Source: Flavobacteriaceae bacterium
Lineage (GTDB): Bacteria > Bacteroidota > Bacteroidia > Flavobacteriales > Flavobacteriaceae
DNA: 7,589 nucleotides
Reading direction: 5' to 3'
Assembly (NCBI GenBank): GCA_020347545.1
Contig: CP070731.1
Span: 1,634,487 to 1,642,075, forward strand
A program made the translations under genes and the position numbers. Under the pieces are notes generated by a model. It did no database searches, was not told the origin of the DNA, and saw only the letters and a program-made list of their open reading frames with translations. Positions 1 through 7,046 of this stretch are shown here, piece by piece (position 1 is the stretch's first letter; every line of letters begins with the position of its first letter).

Positions 1-2903
1 ATCATCCCAAAAAATTCAACGAGATTTTCAGTCAGATCGATACAGCCGAAACTTCTACCCCGATTCTGGGAATCACCGGAACAGGGGGTGCGGGAAAATC
101 CTCGCTTGTCGATGAACTCGTAAGACGTTTTTTACACGATTTTCCTGATAAGAACATTGGAATCATATCAGTGGATCCTTCAAAAAGAAAAACGGGAGGG
201 GCTCTATTAGGTGACAGAATTAGAATGAATTCCGTCAATAATGAACGTGTTTATATGAGGTCACTTGCCACACGGCAATCGAACCTTGCATTGTCAAAAC
301 ATGTCAATGAAGCCCTGAAAATTTTAAAAGCCTCTACGTTTGACCTGATCCTCCTTGAAACCTCCGGTATTGGTCAATCTGACACCGAAATCCTTGATCA
401 TTCAGACCTTTCGTTATATGTAATGACGCCTGAATACGGAGCGGCTACCCAGCTGGAAAAAATTGATATGCTGGATTTTGCGGATGTTATATCTCTTAAC
501 AAATTCGATAAAAAAGGTGGACTCGATGCCTTGCGTGATGTAAAAAAACAATTTCAAAGAAATCAAAAATTATGGGAAGAGCCTGTTGATTCCATGCCTG
601 TTTTTGGAACTATTGCTTCTCAATTCAATGACCCTGGCACCAATAATCTATACAGGCACCTCATCGAAAAGCTCAGTGAATTTTCGGATAAAAAATTCTC
701 ATCAAAATTGGAGTTTTCCGACGAAATCAGCGAGAAGCTTTTTATCATTCCTCCCAAAAGGGTACGCTATCTTTCAGAGATTTCTGATTCAAATACTCAA
801 TATGACGAATGGTGCAAAGAACAATCAAATGTCGCACAACAGCTATACGGTATTTACTTAACCCTTGAGCATCTTTCAGGAAAGAAAATCCATCTTGAGG
901 AGTCCGGCCTGAGACTTTATGCCGAAGAGAAGGATACCCAAATGGATAATGAACCTGTTATTGTAGATTTAATTCATCGATTTGAAAAGCTCAGAAAAAA
1001 ATTGTCTCATGAAAACTGGGAACAGCTCCTAAACTTTGAGACGAGAAAACAAGCTTATAATAATGATATTTATAAATTCAAGGTTCGTGATAAGGTCATA
1101 GAGATCAAAACAAAAGAAACGACGCTTTCAAATCTTCAAATCAAGAAGATTGCCTTGCCAAAATACCGTGCCTGGGGAGATCTGCTCCTGTGGACATTAC
1201 AGGAAAATGTACCCGGTGAATTTCCTTATACGGCCGGAATTTACCCCTTTAAAAGGACGGGTGAGGATCCAACCCGAATGTTTGCCGGAGAAGGCGGTCC
1301 TGAAAGAACTAATCGCAGATTTCATTATGTCAGCCTGAATTCACCTGCTAAAAGGCTTTCAACGGCTTTTGATTCCGTCACACTATATGGAAACGACCCG
1401 GATCTGCGGCCTGATATTTATGGAAAAATTGGAAATGCGGGGGTTTCAATTTGCTGCCTTGATGATGCCAAAAAACTATACTCCGGCTTTGAACTCACCA
1501 ATCCGCTGACCTCTGTTTCCATGACCATAAACGGCCCGGCTCCAATGCTTTTGGGATTCTTTATGAACGCAGCGATCGATCAGGAATGTGAGAAATACAT
1601 CAAGTCGAAAAAACTTGAAAAAGAAATTGAAAAAAAGATAAAGGACATCTTTAAAATCAAAGAAGTAAAGCGTCCGGCCTATCAGGGAGAACTGCCTGAA
1701 GGAAATAACGGGCTTGGTTTAATGTTGCTCGGGGTTACCGGAGACCAGGTATTGCCGGCTGAAATCTATGAAAAGATCAAAAAAGAAACCCTCTCAAAGG
1801 TGAGAGGAACGGTACAGGCAGATATCCTGAAAGAAGATCAGGCACAAAACACGTGTATCTTTTCCACGGAATTTGCCTTGAAAATGATGGGAGACGTACA
1901 GGAATATTTTACCCTTAACCAGATTAGAAATTTTTATTCAGTATCTATTTCAGGGTATCACATTGCCGAAGCCGGAGCAAATCCGATTTCTCAGTTGGCC
2001 TTCACCCTCTCCAATGGGTTTACCTATGTGGAATATTATTTAAGCAGAGGTATGGACATTAATAAATTCGGGCCAAATCTTTCCTTTTTCTTCTCTAACG
2101 GAATTGACCCTGAATATGCGGTAATTGGAAGAGTTGCCAGAAGAATATGGGCCAAGGCCATGAAATTGAAATACAAGGCAGATAAGAGGGCTCAGATGTT
2201 GAAATACCACATTCAGACCTCGGGAAGGTCCCTGCACGCCCAGGAAATTGATTTTAACGATATCAGAACCACCCTTCAAGCCCTTTATGCTATTTATGAT
2301 AATTGTAACTCCCTGCATACAAATGCATATGATGAGGCTATAACAACACCAACCGAGGAATCCGTTAGAAGGGCCATGGCGATTCAGCTTATCATCAATA
2401 AAGAATTAGGGCTTGCTAAAAATGAAAATCCACTACAGGGCTCTTTCATCATTGAAGAACTGACCGATCTGGTTGAAGAAGCTGTCTATCTTGAATTCGA
2501 TAAAATTACGGAACGCGGGGGTGTGTTGGGTGCCATGGAAACCATGTACCAGAGATCCAAGATCCAGGAAGAGAGCCTCTATTATGAAGAGCTTAAACAC
2601 AATGGCCAAATTGATATAATTGGTGTGAACACATTCCTGAACAGCAAAGGCTCTCCAACAATTTTACCTCAGGAGGTGATTCGGGCTACTGAAACAGAGA
2701 AACAGCATCAAATTGAAGTTATTGAGAATTTACACAAGGCAAATAAGACGCAATCGACCTCCGAATTAATGAAACTTCGTGAATCTGCCATACACAACAA
2801 AAACATATTTGAGCAGCTCATGGAAGCGACAAAAGTTTGCAGTTTGGGTCAGATTACCTCAACCCTTTTTGAAGTTGGAGGCCAGTATCGCCGGAACATG
2901 TAA
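1..2903 (+). CDS. icmF: Fused isobutyryl-CoA mutase (IcmF), G-protein and mutase parts, 5'-truncated
   Basis: Known for the family: IcmF uses adenosylcobalamin to interconvert isobutyryl-CoA and n-butyryl-CoA in the cytoplasm, with a built-in MeaB-like GTPase that controls cofactor loading. The frame is open from base 3 for 966 codons; the start lies left of the window. The usual N-terminal B12-binding domain is not visible. Counting visible residues: the P-loop GTGGAGKS is at 26-33 (bases 78-101), a switch segment VDPSKRKTGG near 57-66, ETSGIGQSD at 119-127 and the guanine-specificity motif NKFD at 166-169. The mutase barrel follows, with YPFKRTGEDPTRMFAGEGG around 414-432, GTVQADILKEDQAQNT around 602-617 and SISGYH ending at His653. 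Phe427 and Gln615 stand where methylmalonyl-CoA mutase has Tyr89 and Arg207, which bind the substrate carboxylate, so a non-carboxylated C4 substrate is inferred. The C-terminus (CSLGQI...GGQYRRNM) looks intact. Automatic pipelines may call it methylmalonyl-CoA mutase. A related pivalyl-CoA-type specificity cannot be excluded. Confidence 0.93.
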   Translation, partial: HPKKFNEIFSQIDTAETSTPILGITGTGGAGKSSLVDELVRRFLHDFPDKNIGIISVDPSKRKTGGALLGDRIRMNSVNNERVYMRSLATRQSNLALSKHVNEALKILKASTFDLILLETSGIGQSDTEILDHSDLSLYVMTPEYGAATQLEKIDMLDFADVISLNKFDKKGGLDALRDVKKQFQRNQKLWEEPVDSMPVFGTIASQFNDPGTNNLYRHLIEKLSEFSDKKFSSKLEFSDEISEKLFIIPPKRVRYLSEISDSNTQYDEWCKEQSNVAQQLYGIYLTLEHLSGKKIHLEESGLRLYAEEKDTQMDNEPVIVDLIHRFEKLRKKLSHENWEQLLNFETRKQAYNNDIYKFKVRDKVIEIKTKETTLSNLQIKKIALPKYRAWGDLLLWTLQENVPGEFPYTAGIYPFKRTGEDPTRMFAGEGGPERTNRRFHYVSLNSPAKRLSTAFDSVTLYGNDPDLRPDIYGKIGNAGVSICCLDDAKKLYSGFELTNPLTSVSMTINGPAPMLLGFFMNAAIDQECEKYIKSKKLEKEIEKKIKDIFKIKEVKRPAYQGELPEGNNGLGLMLLGVTGDQVLPAEIYEKIKKETLSKVRGTVQADILKEDQAQNTCIFSTEFALKMMGDVQEYFTLNQIRNFYSVSISGYHIAEAGANPISQLAFTLSNGFTYVEYYLSRGMDINKFGPNLSFFFSNGIDPEYAVIGRVARRIWAKAMKLKYKADKRAQMLKYHIQTSGRSLHAQEIDFNDIRTTLQALYAIYDNCNSLHTNAYDEAITTPTEESVRRAMAIQLIINKELGLAKNENPLQGSFIIEELTDLVEEAVYLEFDKITERGGVLGAMETMYQRSKIQEESLYYEELKHNGQIDIIGVNTFLNSKGSPTILPQEVIRATETEKQHQIEVIENLHKANKTQSTSELMKLRESAIHNKNIFEQLMEATKVCSLGQITSTLFEVGGQYRRNM

Positions 2904-2935
2904 CGAACCAATGGTTATCAAGTAACGCTCTAATT

Positions 2936-2968
2936 GATATCCTTATTAGGATACTTGGATATCTTTTG
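2936..2968 (+). other. Overlapping inverted repeats between icmF and the hydrolase gene
   Basis: GATATCC (2936-2942) and GGATATC (2957-2963) form a perfect 7-base inverted repeat with a 14-base loop, followed by TTTT and G. Inside it, TATCCT (2938-2943) and AGGATA (2948-2953) form a second perfect 6-base repeat with loop TATT. The two stems share bases, so only one can form at a time. The outer one with its short T run could be a weak terminator for icmF; the element could also be a regulator site or chance in AT-rich DNA. The rest of the 93-base gap shows only a short AACCA-A-TGGTT palindrome (2906-2916). Confidence 0.3.
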
Positions 2969-2996
2969 TAGATTTACCGGAATTATAACTATTCCC

Positions 2997-4934
2997 ATGA
3001 TAAAAAATATTCCGACAATCCTTCTGGGGCTTATTTTCATTCTTATGTTCAATGCCTGTTCCAAAGAACAGCAGGACAATTCAAGTGAAGACACATCAGC
3101 TATTTCTTATATAAAGGACAATTTCACAAAAAAAGAAGTTACTATAACCATGCGTGACGGGGTGAAACTCCATACCACAATTTATGCTCCAAAAGATGTC
3201 TCCAGGTCCTACCCTATTTTACTCAAAAGGACTCCCTACAGTTGCAAGCCTTATGGTGAAAACGAATATCCATCGAGGCTAGGTCCCAACAAATTTATCA
3301 TGAAAGAGGGTTATATATTTGTCTATCAGGATGTAAGAGGAAGGTGGATGAGTGAAGGCACCTATGACAATATGCGCGCCTATATACCGAACAAAAAAAC
3401 GGATCAGGATATAGATGAAAGTTCAGATACTTATGACACCATAGATTGGCTGGTTAAAAATGTAGAGAACAACAACGGGAATGTTGGTACTTACGGGATT
3501 TCATATCCCGGTTTTTATTCGACCTACTCTGCCATTGATGCACACCCTGCTTTAAAGGCTGCTTCTCCGCAGGCTTGTATCGGAGATTTCTTTTTTGATG
3601 ATTTTCACCATAACGGTGCCTATTTACTCAGCTATTTCAGAGCCACTTCCGTCTTTGGAACTCCTAAAGACAAACCGGTGGATACGGCCTGGTATAAGAC
3701 TCCTGACCTAAAAACACAAGATCAATACCAGTTTTTTTTAGACGCGGGCCCTTTAAGCAATCTGAATAAATATTTTCAATATGAAAGTATTGATAATACC
3801 AGCTTACGCAAAGAAGATCTTGTTGATGATTTTTTCTGGCAGGAACTTATCGATCATCCCAATTACGATAGTGTCTGGCAGAAAAAAGGAATTATTCAGC
3901 ATTTAAAAAACATCAATCCCGGTGTGGCCACAATGGTTGTCGGTGGATGGTTCGATGCAGAAGATCTGTATGGCCCTTTGGAAACCTATAAAACGATTGA
4001 AAATCATAATCCTGATAATTATAACACCCTCGTTTTTGGGCCCTGGGACCATGGTGGGTGGTCAAGAGATAAAGTAAGAACTGCTGTTGGGAATTATTAT
4101 TTTGGCGATTCCATCTCCTATTTTTTCCAGCAAGAGATCGAATCCAGATTTTTTGAACATTTTCTGAAGAACAATGGTGGTCACAATTCAGGACTTCCGG
4201 AAGCCTATGTCTTTGACTCGGGCAAGAGAAAATGGAGCACTTATGATTCCTGGCCCCCGGAAAATGTTTCCAGACAAAAATGGTATCTAAACGGGAATCA
4301 GCGTCTTTCGGAAAACAAAGAAAAAGAAGATTTTATCTCCTTTGTCAGTGATATCAAAAGGCCGGTACCTTATTCGGAAGATATCAAAACCGTTTTTACT
4401 CCCAGAAAATACATGACCGATGACCAGCGTTTCGCCGCGAGAAGACCTGATGTTCTTGTCTTTGAAACCGATGTTTTGGAAGATGACCTGACCCTTGCAG
4501 GAGACATTCATGCCAAACTCCAAGTGTCTACCACGGGCACTGATGCTGACTGGATCGTAAAAATTATAGATGTCCATCCTTCTGATATTGAAGAAAGTAA
4601 CGACGAACTTCAGGACCATCTCAAAATGAGTAATTATCATTTAATGGTTAGAAGTGAGGTAATGCGCGGAAAATTCAGAAATAGTTTTGAACATCCGGAA
4701 CCTTTTACTCCCAACAAGAAAACCGACGTGAATATAAAACTTCAGGACGTTTATCACACGATTAAAAAAGGGCATAAATTGCAGGTACAGGTGCAGAGTA
4801 CTTGGTTCCCGCTTATAGATCTGAATCCGCAAACCTATGTTCCCAATATCTTTAAAGCAGAAGAAAGTGACTTTAAAACCCAGACACATCGTGTTTTCAC
4901 TTCTTCGTTCATTGAATTTACGATAAAGGACTAG
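2997..4934 (+). CDS. CocE/NonD-family hydrolase (X-Pro dipeptidyl-peptidase S15-like), lipoprotein
   Basis: This is a 645-residue alpha/beta hydrolase that cleaves an ester or amide bond; the family includes cocaine esterase, glutaryl-7-ACA acylases and X-Pro dipeptidyl-peptidases, and the natural substrate here is unknown. I chose the ATG at 2997 because it opens a lipoprotein signal peptide: MIKN, a hydrophobic stretch, then MFNAC with the lipid-bearing Cys at residue 21. A TTG 63 bases upstream would add 21 residues in front of the signal. The catalytic triad is visible: Ser169 in GISYPG, Asp320 in GGWFD and His352 in GPWDHG. Tyr81 in RTPY matches the oxyanion-hole tyrosine position of cocaine esterase. 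A cap region lies between about 195 and 310. From about 450 on, a beta-rich region matching a PepX C-terminal jelly roll (LVFETDVLEDDLTLAG, STTGTDADW) reaches the end, so the length is normal. No strong Shine-Dalgarno is seen. The gene ends in three tandem in-frame stops, TAG TAA TAA (4932-4940). Confidence 0.9.
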   Translation: MIKNIPTILLGLIFILMFNACSKEQQDNSSEDTSAISYIKDNFTKKEVTITMRDGVKLHTTIYAPKDVSRSYPILLKRTPYSCKPYGENEYPSRLGPNKFIMKEGYIFVYQDVRGRWMSEGTYDNMRAYIPNKKTDQDIDESSDTYDTIDWLVKNVENNNGNVGTYGISYPGFYSTYSAIDAHPALKAASPQACIGDFFFDDFHHNGAYLLSYFRATSVFGTPKDKPVDTAWYKTPDLKTQDQYQFFLDAGPLSNLNKYFQYESIDNTSLRKEDLVDDFFWQELIDHPNYDSVWQKKGIIQHLKNINPGVATMVVGGWFDAEDLYGPLETYKTIENHNPDNYNTLVFGPWDHGGWSRDKVRTAVGNYYFGDSISYFFQQEIESRFFEHFLKNNGGHNSGLPEAYVFDSGKRKWSTYDSWPPENVSRQKWYLNGNQRLSENKEKEDFISFVSDIKRPVPYSEDIKTVFTPRKYMTDDQRFAARRPDVLVFETDVLEDDLTLAGDIHAKLQVSTTGTDADWIVKIIDVHPSDIEESNDELQDHLKMSNYHLMVRSEVMRGKFRNSFEHPEPFTPNKKTDVNIKLQDVYHTIKKGHKLQVQVQSTWFPLIDLNPQTYVPNIFKAEESDFKTQTHRVFTSSFIEFTIKD

Positions 4935-4941
4935 TAATAAG

Positions 4942-4983
4942 ATGACTATATTAGGAGCTATTAACCCTGATTTTCAAAGCTGA
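4942..4983 (+). CDS. Possible 13-codon leader ORF overlapping the methyltransferase start
   Basis: An ATG at 4942 opens a 13-codon ORF (MTILGAINPDFQS) whose TGA stop at 4981-4983 overlaps the ATG of the next gene in a TGATG arrangement. A purine-rich AAGGA lies at 4926-4930, 11 bases before the ATG, which is a slightly long Shine-Dalgarno spacing. The overlap suggests the ORF might couple translation of the methyltransferase by termination-reinitiation. The peptide matches nothing I know. An ORF this short arises easily by chance, so it is a candidate only. Confidence 0.2.
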   Translation: MTILGAINPDFQS

Positions 4984-5696
4984 TGGGAACCAAATTAAAA
5001 GACGTATTTGGACATGCCATTAAGGATTACTTTAATGGCGAAGAGGCCATTATAAAAACCTACTCGTCGGTAGGAGGCTGGGACGAATTACCCGTATCCT
5101 ATCTTTTCCGGACCTATAAGGACATGCCCGAGATAGAACAGACCGCATTGCAAATGTCCTTTGGAAAAATATTGGATCTTGGACGTGGTGCAGGCAGTCA
5201 TTCGCTCTATCTTCAAGATAAAGGCATTGATGTAAAGCCAATTGATATCTCCAGTGGTGCAATCTGGACCTGTAAGCAACGGGGACTGGCTCAGGCAGAG
5301 GTCATGGACCTTTGGGATTTGAAAAATGATAAATTTGATACCATTCTTTCTTTGATGAATGGGGCGGGTATATGTGGTACTATGGAAAATGTACCGGGCT
5401 TTTTAGAACATTTAAAGAGTTTATTATCTTCAACGGGGCAGATACTTATTGACTCATCGGATATCATCTATATGTTTGAAGATGAGAACGGAATTATTGA
5501 TATTCCCGAAATCGATAATTATTACGGTGAAGTTATTTTTGAATCTGAATACAAAGGTGTTAGGAGTGGTACTTACCCGTGGTTATATATTGATTTCTAT
5601 AACCTTCAACATCAGGCTTCACTTCAAAATTTGAAATGTGAACTGGTGGTCCAGGGGCCTCACTACGATTTTCTGGCAAGAATTACGCATCGGTAA
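4983..5696 (+). CDS. Class I SAM-dependent methyltransferase, substrate unknown
   Basis: The 237-residue protein has the Rossmann-type methyltransferase fold. Motif I is ILDLGRGAGSHSLYL, with its glycine loop around residues 66-71; the acidic residue ending strand beta-2, expected to hold the SAM ribose, is Asp88 in PIDIS. Strand beta-4 and its surroundings follow as FDTILSLMNGAG and then LIDSSDIIYMF. The glycine-rich loop reads GRGAG, with Arg68 (CGT, 5184-5186) where relatives usually have Cys (TGT), a one-base difference. The ATG at 4983 is the first usable start after an in-frame stop at 4968. The AGGAG at 4953-4957 is about 25 bases upstream, too far to serve it normally, so initiation may be leaderless-like or coupled to the overlapping mini-ORF. 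The gene lies 48 bases after the hydrolase gene on the same strand and may be co-transcribed. It is followed by a convergent gene after 40 bases with no clear terminator. The methyl acceptor cannot be told from sequence. Confidence 0.85.
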   Translation: MGTKLKDVFGHAIKDYFNGEEAIIKTYSSVGGWDELPVSYLFRTYKDMPEIEQTALQMSFGKILDLGRGAGSHSLYLQDKGIDVKPIDISSGAIWTCKQRGLAQAEVMDLWDLKNDKFDTILSLMNGAGICGTMENVPGFLEHLKSLLSSTGQILIDSSDIIYMFEDENGIIDIPEIDNYYGEVIFESEYKGVRSGTYPWLYIDFYNLQHQASLQNLKCELVVQGPHYDFLARITHR

Positions 5697-5736
5697 GAGC
5701 CCAGGCGACCCTTAACCTGTTATATCTTGTTCCATA

Positions 5737-6927
5737 TCACAAAGACTCTTTTCTTTGTAAAACAAGAAGAATGATACAGGCGATAAAACAAATTAACCCC
5801 ATCAGCAACCAGGTAGACTCAAATCCAAAGGCGGAAGAGAATTGCATGCCAAGATTCGGGCCCAGAATATGTGCAAATGAAAAGGACATGCTGTACATGG
5901 CCATATAAGCTCCTTGATTCCCAAGTTTTGATCTGTCCAGGGCGTACGAATTTGAAAACGGGAATCCCAACATCTCTCCAAAAGTCATCAATACGATTCC
6001 AACAATTGCCAAACCGAGAATCGGGCTGACTGAAATAACAAGAAAACTTAACATGAGCAAAAAAGTTCCGGCGATAACTATTTTCAGATTATCAAGTTTT
6101 CCTTTTTCCAGAGTATTAACCACAGGCATTTCCAGGAGAAAGATCAGAAATCCGTTCATGGCGAGCATCAGTCCTATTTTATCCTCATTGAGTCCAAGCC
6201 TTTGACTGTAATAAAGAGGAATGGTAGAAAAATACTGCATAAAAGTAAAGCCTATCAAAAACATAGCAAACCAAAAGATCAGGTACCTACCATCCCTGTA
6301 AGGTGATTTTTTAGGCTCGGTTCCGGCCTCTTTTTCCTTTTTTATCAGGGTTTTCTGTCGTAAATATTTAACAATGATCAATCCCGCAATAAAACAGGTC
6401 AAGGCATCCACCCAAAAAAGGCTTCGATAACTTACATATGTAATCAGAAGTCCGCCAAGAGCAGGTCCCATTGAAAACCCGAGATTTATGGCCAATCTTA
6501 TCAATGTAACCGATCGTGTTCTGTTCTCTGGTTTACTATAGTCATCCAGCGCAACCCAAACCGCAGGTCTGAAGGCATCCGCAACAAGTGTCAATAAAAA
6601 TATTCCAACACAAAAAACAGAAAATTCTGTGACATACTGAAGTCCGAAAAACACAAAGCCTGTGCTGAGAAGGCTCATATACATGACTTTATAGTACCCT
6701 ATTCTATCTGACAATTTCCCTCCTATAAATACACCCGCTACCGAACCAAATCCGTAAAAAGACATCACCCATCCAACCTGAGGTACGGTAAAATCGAGAA
6801 AATTGGCCAGGTATAATGAAAGAAAGGGGAGCACCATGGCACCCGTCCTGTTAATAAGGGTGGTGAGTGCCAGGAACCAAACTTCTTTGGATAATCCCTG
6901 ATAGGGTTTTAGGAGTTTCTTGAACAT
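5737..6927 (-). CDS. Major facilitator superfamily transporter, drug-efflux-like
   Basis: The 396-residue inner-membrane protein has about twelve hydrophobic segments in two six-helix halves, split by a charged cytoplasmic loop at about residues 189-213 (RQKTLIKKEKEAG...). This is a typical length for the DHA1 type of proton-driven antiporter. Between helices 2 and 3 lies the MFS motif A, GGKLSDRIGYYK (69-80). Helix 5 carries GPALGG (154-159), resembling the antiporter motif C. Helix 1 has the polar INRTG sequence (25-29). These features favour efflux of a small molecule by proton exchange, but the substrate is not predictable. The ATG (complement of 6925-6927) begins a short positively charged N-terminus (MFKKLLK) before helix 1. 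There is no evident Shine-Dalgarno. The gene converges on the methyltransferase and is divergent from the DUF1684 gene, with which it may share upstream regulation. The stop is TGA and the reading frame is intact. Confidence 0.9.
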   Translation of the reverse strand: MFKKLLKPYQGLSKEVWFLALTTLINRTGAMVLPFLSLYLANFLDFTVPQVGWVMSFYGFGSVAGVFIGGKLSDRIGYYKVMYMSLLSTGFVFFGLQYVTEFSVFCVGIFLLTLVADAFRPAVWVALDDYSKPENRTRSVTLIRLAINLGFSMGPALGGLLITYVSYRSLFWVDALTCFIAGLIIVKYLRQKTLIKKEKEAGTEPKKSPYRDGRYLIFWFAMFLIGFTFMQYFSTIPLYYSQRLGLNEDKIGLMLAMNGFLIFLLEMPVVNTLEKGKLDNLKIVIAGTFLLMLSFLVISVSPILGLAIVGIVLMTFGEMLGFPFSNSYALDRSKLGNQGAYMAMYSMSFSFAHILGPNLGMQFSSAFGFESTWLLMGLICFIACIILLVLQRKESL

Positions 6928-6991
6928 TCGGTAAAGATATACTTTCTGATTGCTTTTAATTTCTATTTTAATCGAATGTATCTATGAGTGA

Positions 6992-7004
6992 ATAAAGTCT
7001 TTAT
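6992..7004. promoter_or_regulatory. Perfect 13-base palindrome, candidate operator
   Basis: ATAAAG-T-CTTTAT is a perfect 6-1-6 inverted repeat in the 119-base region between the divergent transporter and DUF1684 genes. It covers the position expected for the -33 element of the rightward promoter box at 7024-7031, where a bound repressor could block transcription. A related AAAG-N5-CTTT repeat lies at 6933-6945 close to the transporter start. Chance occurrence is possible because the region is AT-rich, and no regulator gene is present nearby. Confidence 0.3.
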
Positions 7005-7023
7005 ATCTTACAAATTTTATAGG

Positions 7024-7031
7024 TATATTTG
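7024..7031 (+). promoter_or_regulatory. Bacteroidota-type -7 promoter box for the DUF1684 gene
   Basis: TATATTTG matches the Bacteroidota -7 consensus TAnnTTTG exactly. A degenerate -33 element, TTTA (7000-7003; consensus TTTG), lies 20 bases upstream, within the known spacing range. Transcription would begin at about 7037-7040, leaving a 5' leader of only about 10 bases before the ATG at 7047. On the opposite strand the best box for the transporter is imperfect (AAAATTTG, complement of 7011-7018). Confidence 0.5.
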
Positions 7032-7046
7032 GGCTAAAACACGGTC

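Noticed and set aside
171..173. GTG as a start for the mutase gene
   Set aside because: It is the Val of the conserved VDPSKRKTGG segment, and the P-loop lies in frame upstream at 78-101, so the gene continues past the left edge.
2040..2318. Reverse-strand ORF inside the mutase gene
   Set aside because: It lies fully within a clearly conserved coding region and its translation has no recognisable domain, so it is a shadow frame.
2906..2916. AACCA-A-TGGTT palindrome after the mutase stop codon
   Set aside because: It is only five bases per arm with no flanking promoter element or second copy, so chance is the simpler explanation.
2934..2936. TTG as the start of the hydrolase
   Set aside because: It would put 21 extra residues before a good lipoprotein signal peptide and would overlap the inverted repeat; the ATG at 2997 fits better.
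4287..4889. Reverse-strand ORFs inside the hydrolase gene
   Set aside because: They are antisense to the conserved C-terminal jelly-roll region and show no recognisable motifs.
5740..5757. CAAAGA-N6-TCTTTG inverted repeat as a terminator between the convergent genes
   Set aside because: The stem is short and AT-rich, lies inside the transporter coding end, and has no T run after it on either strand.
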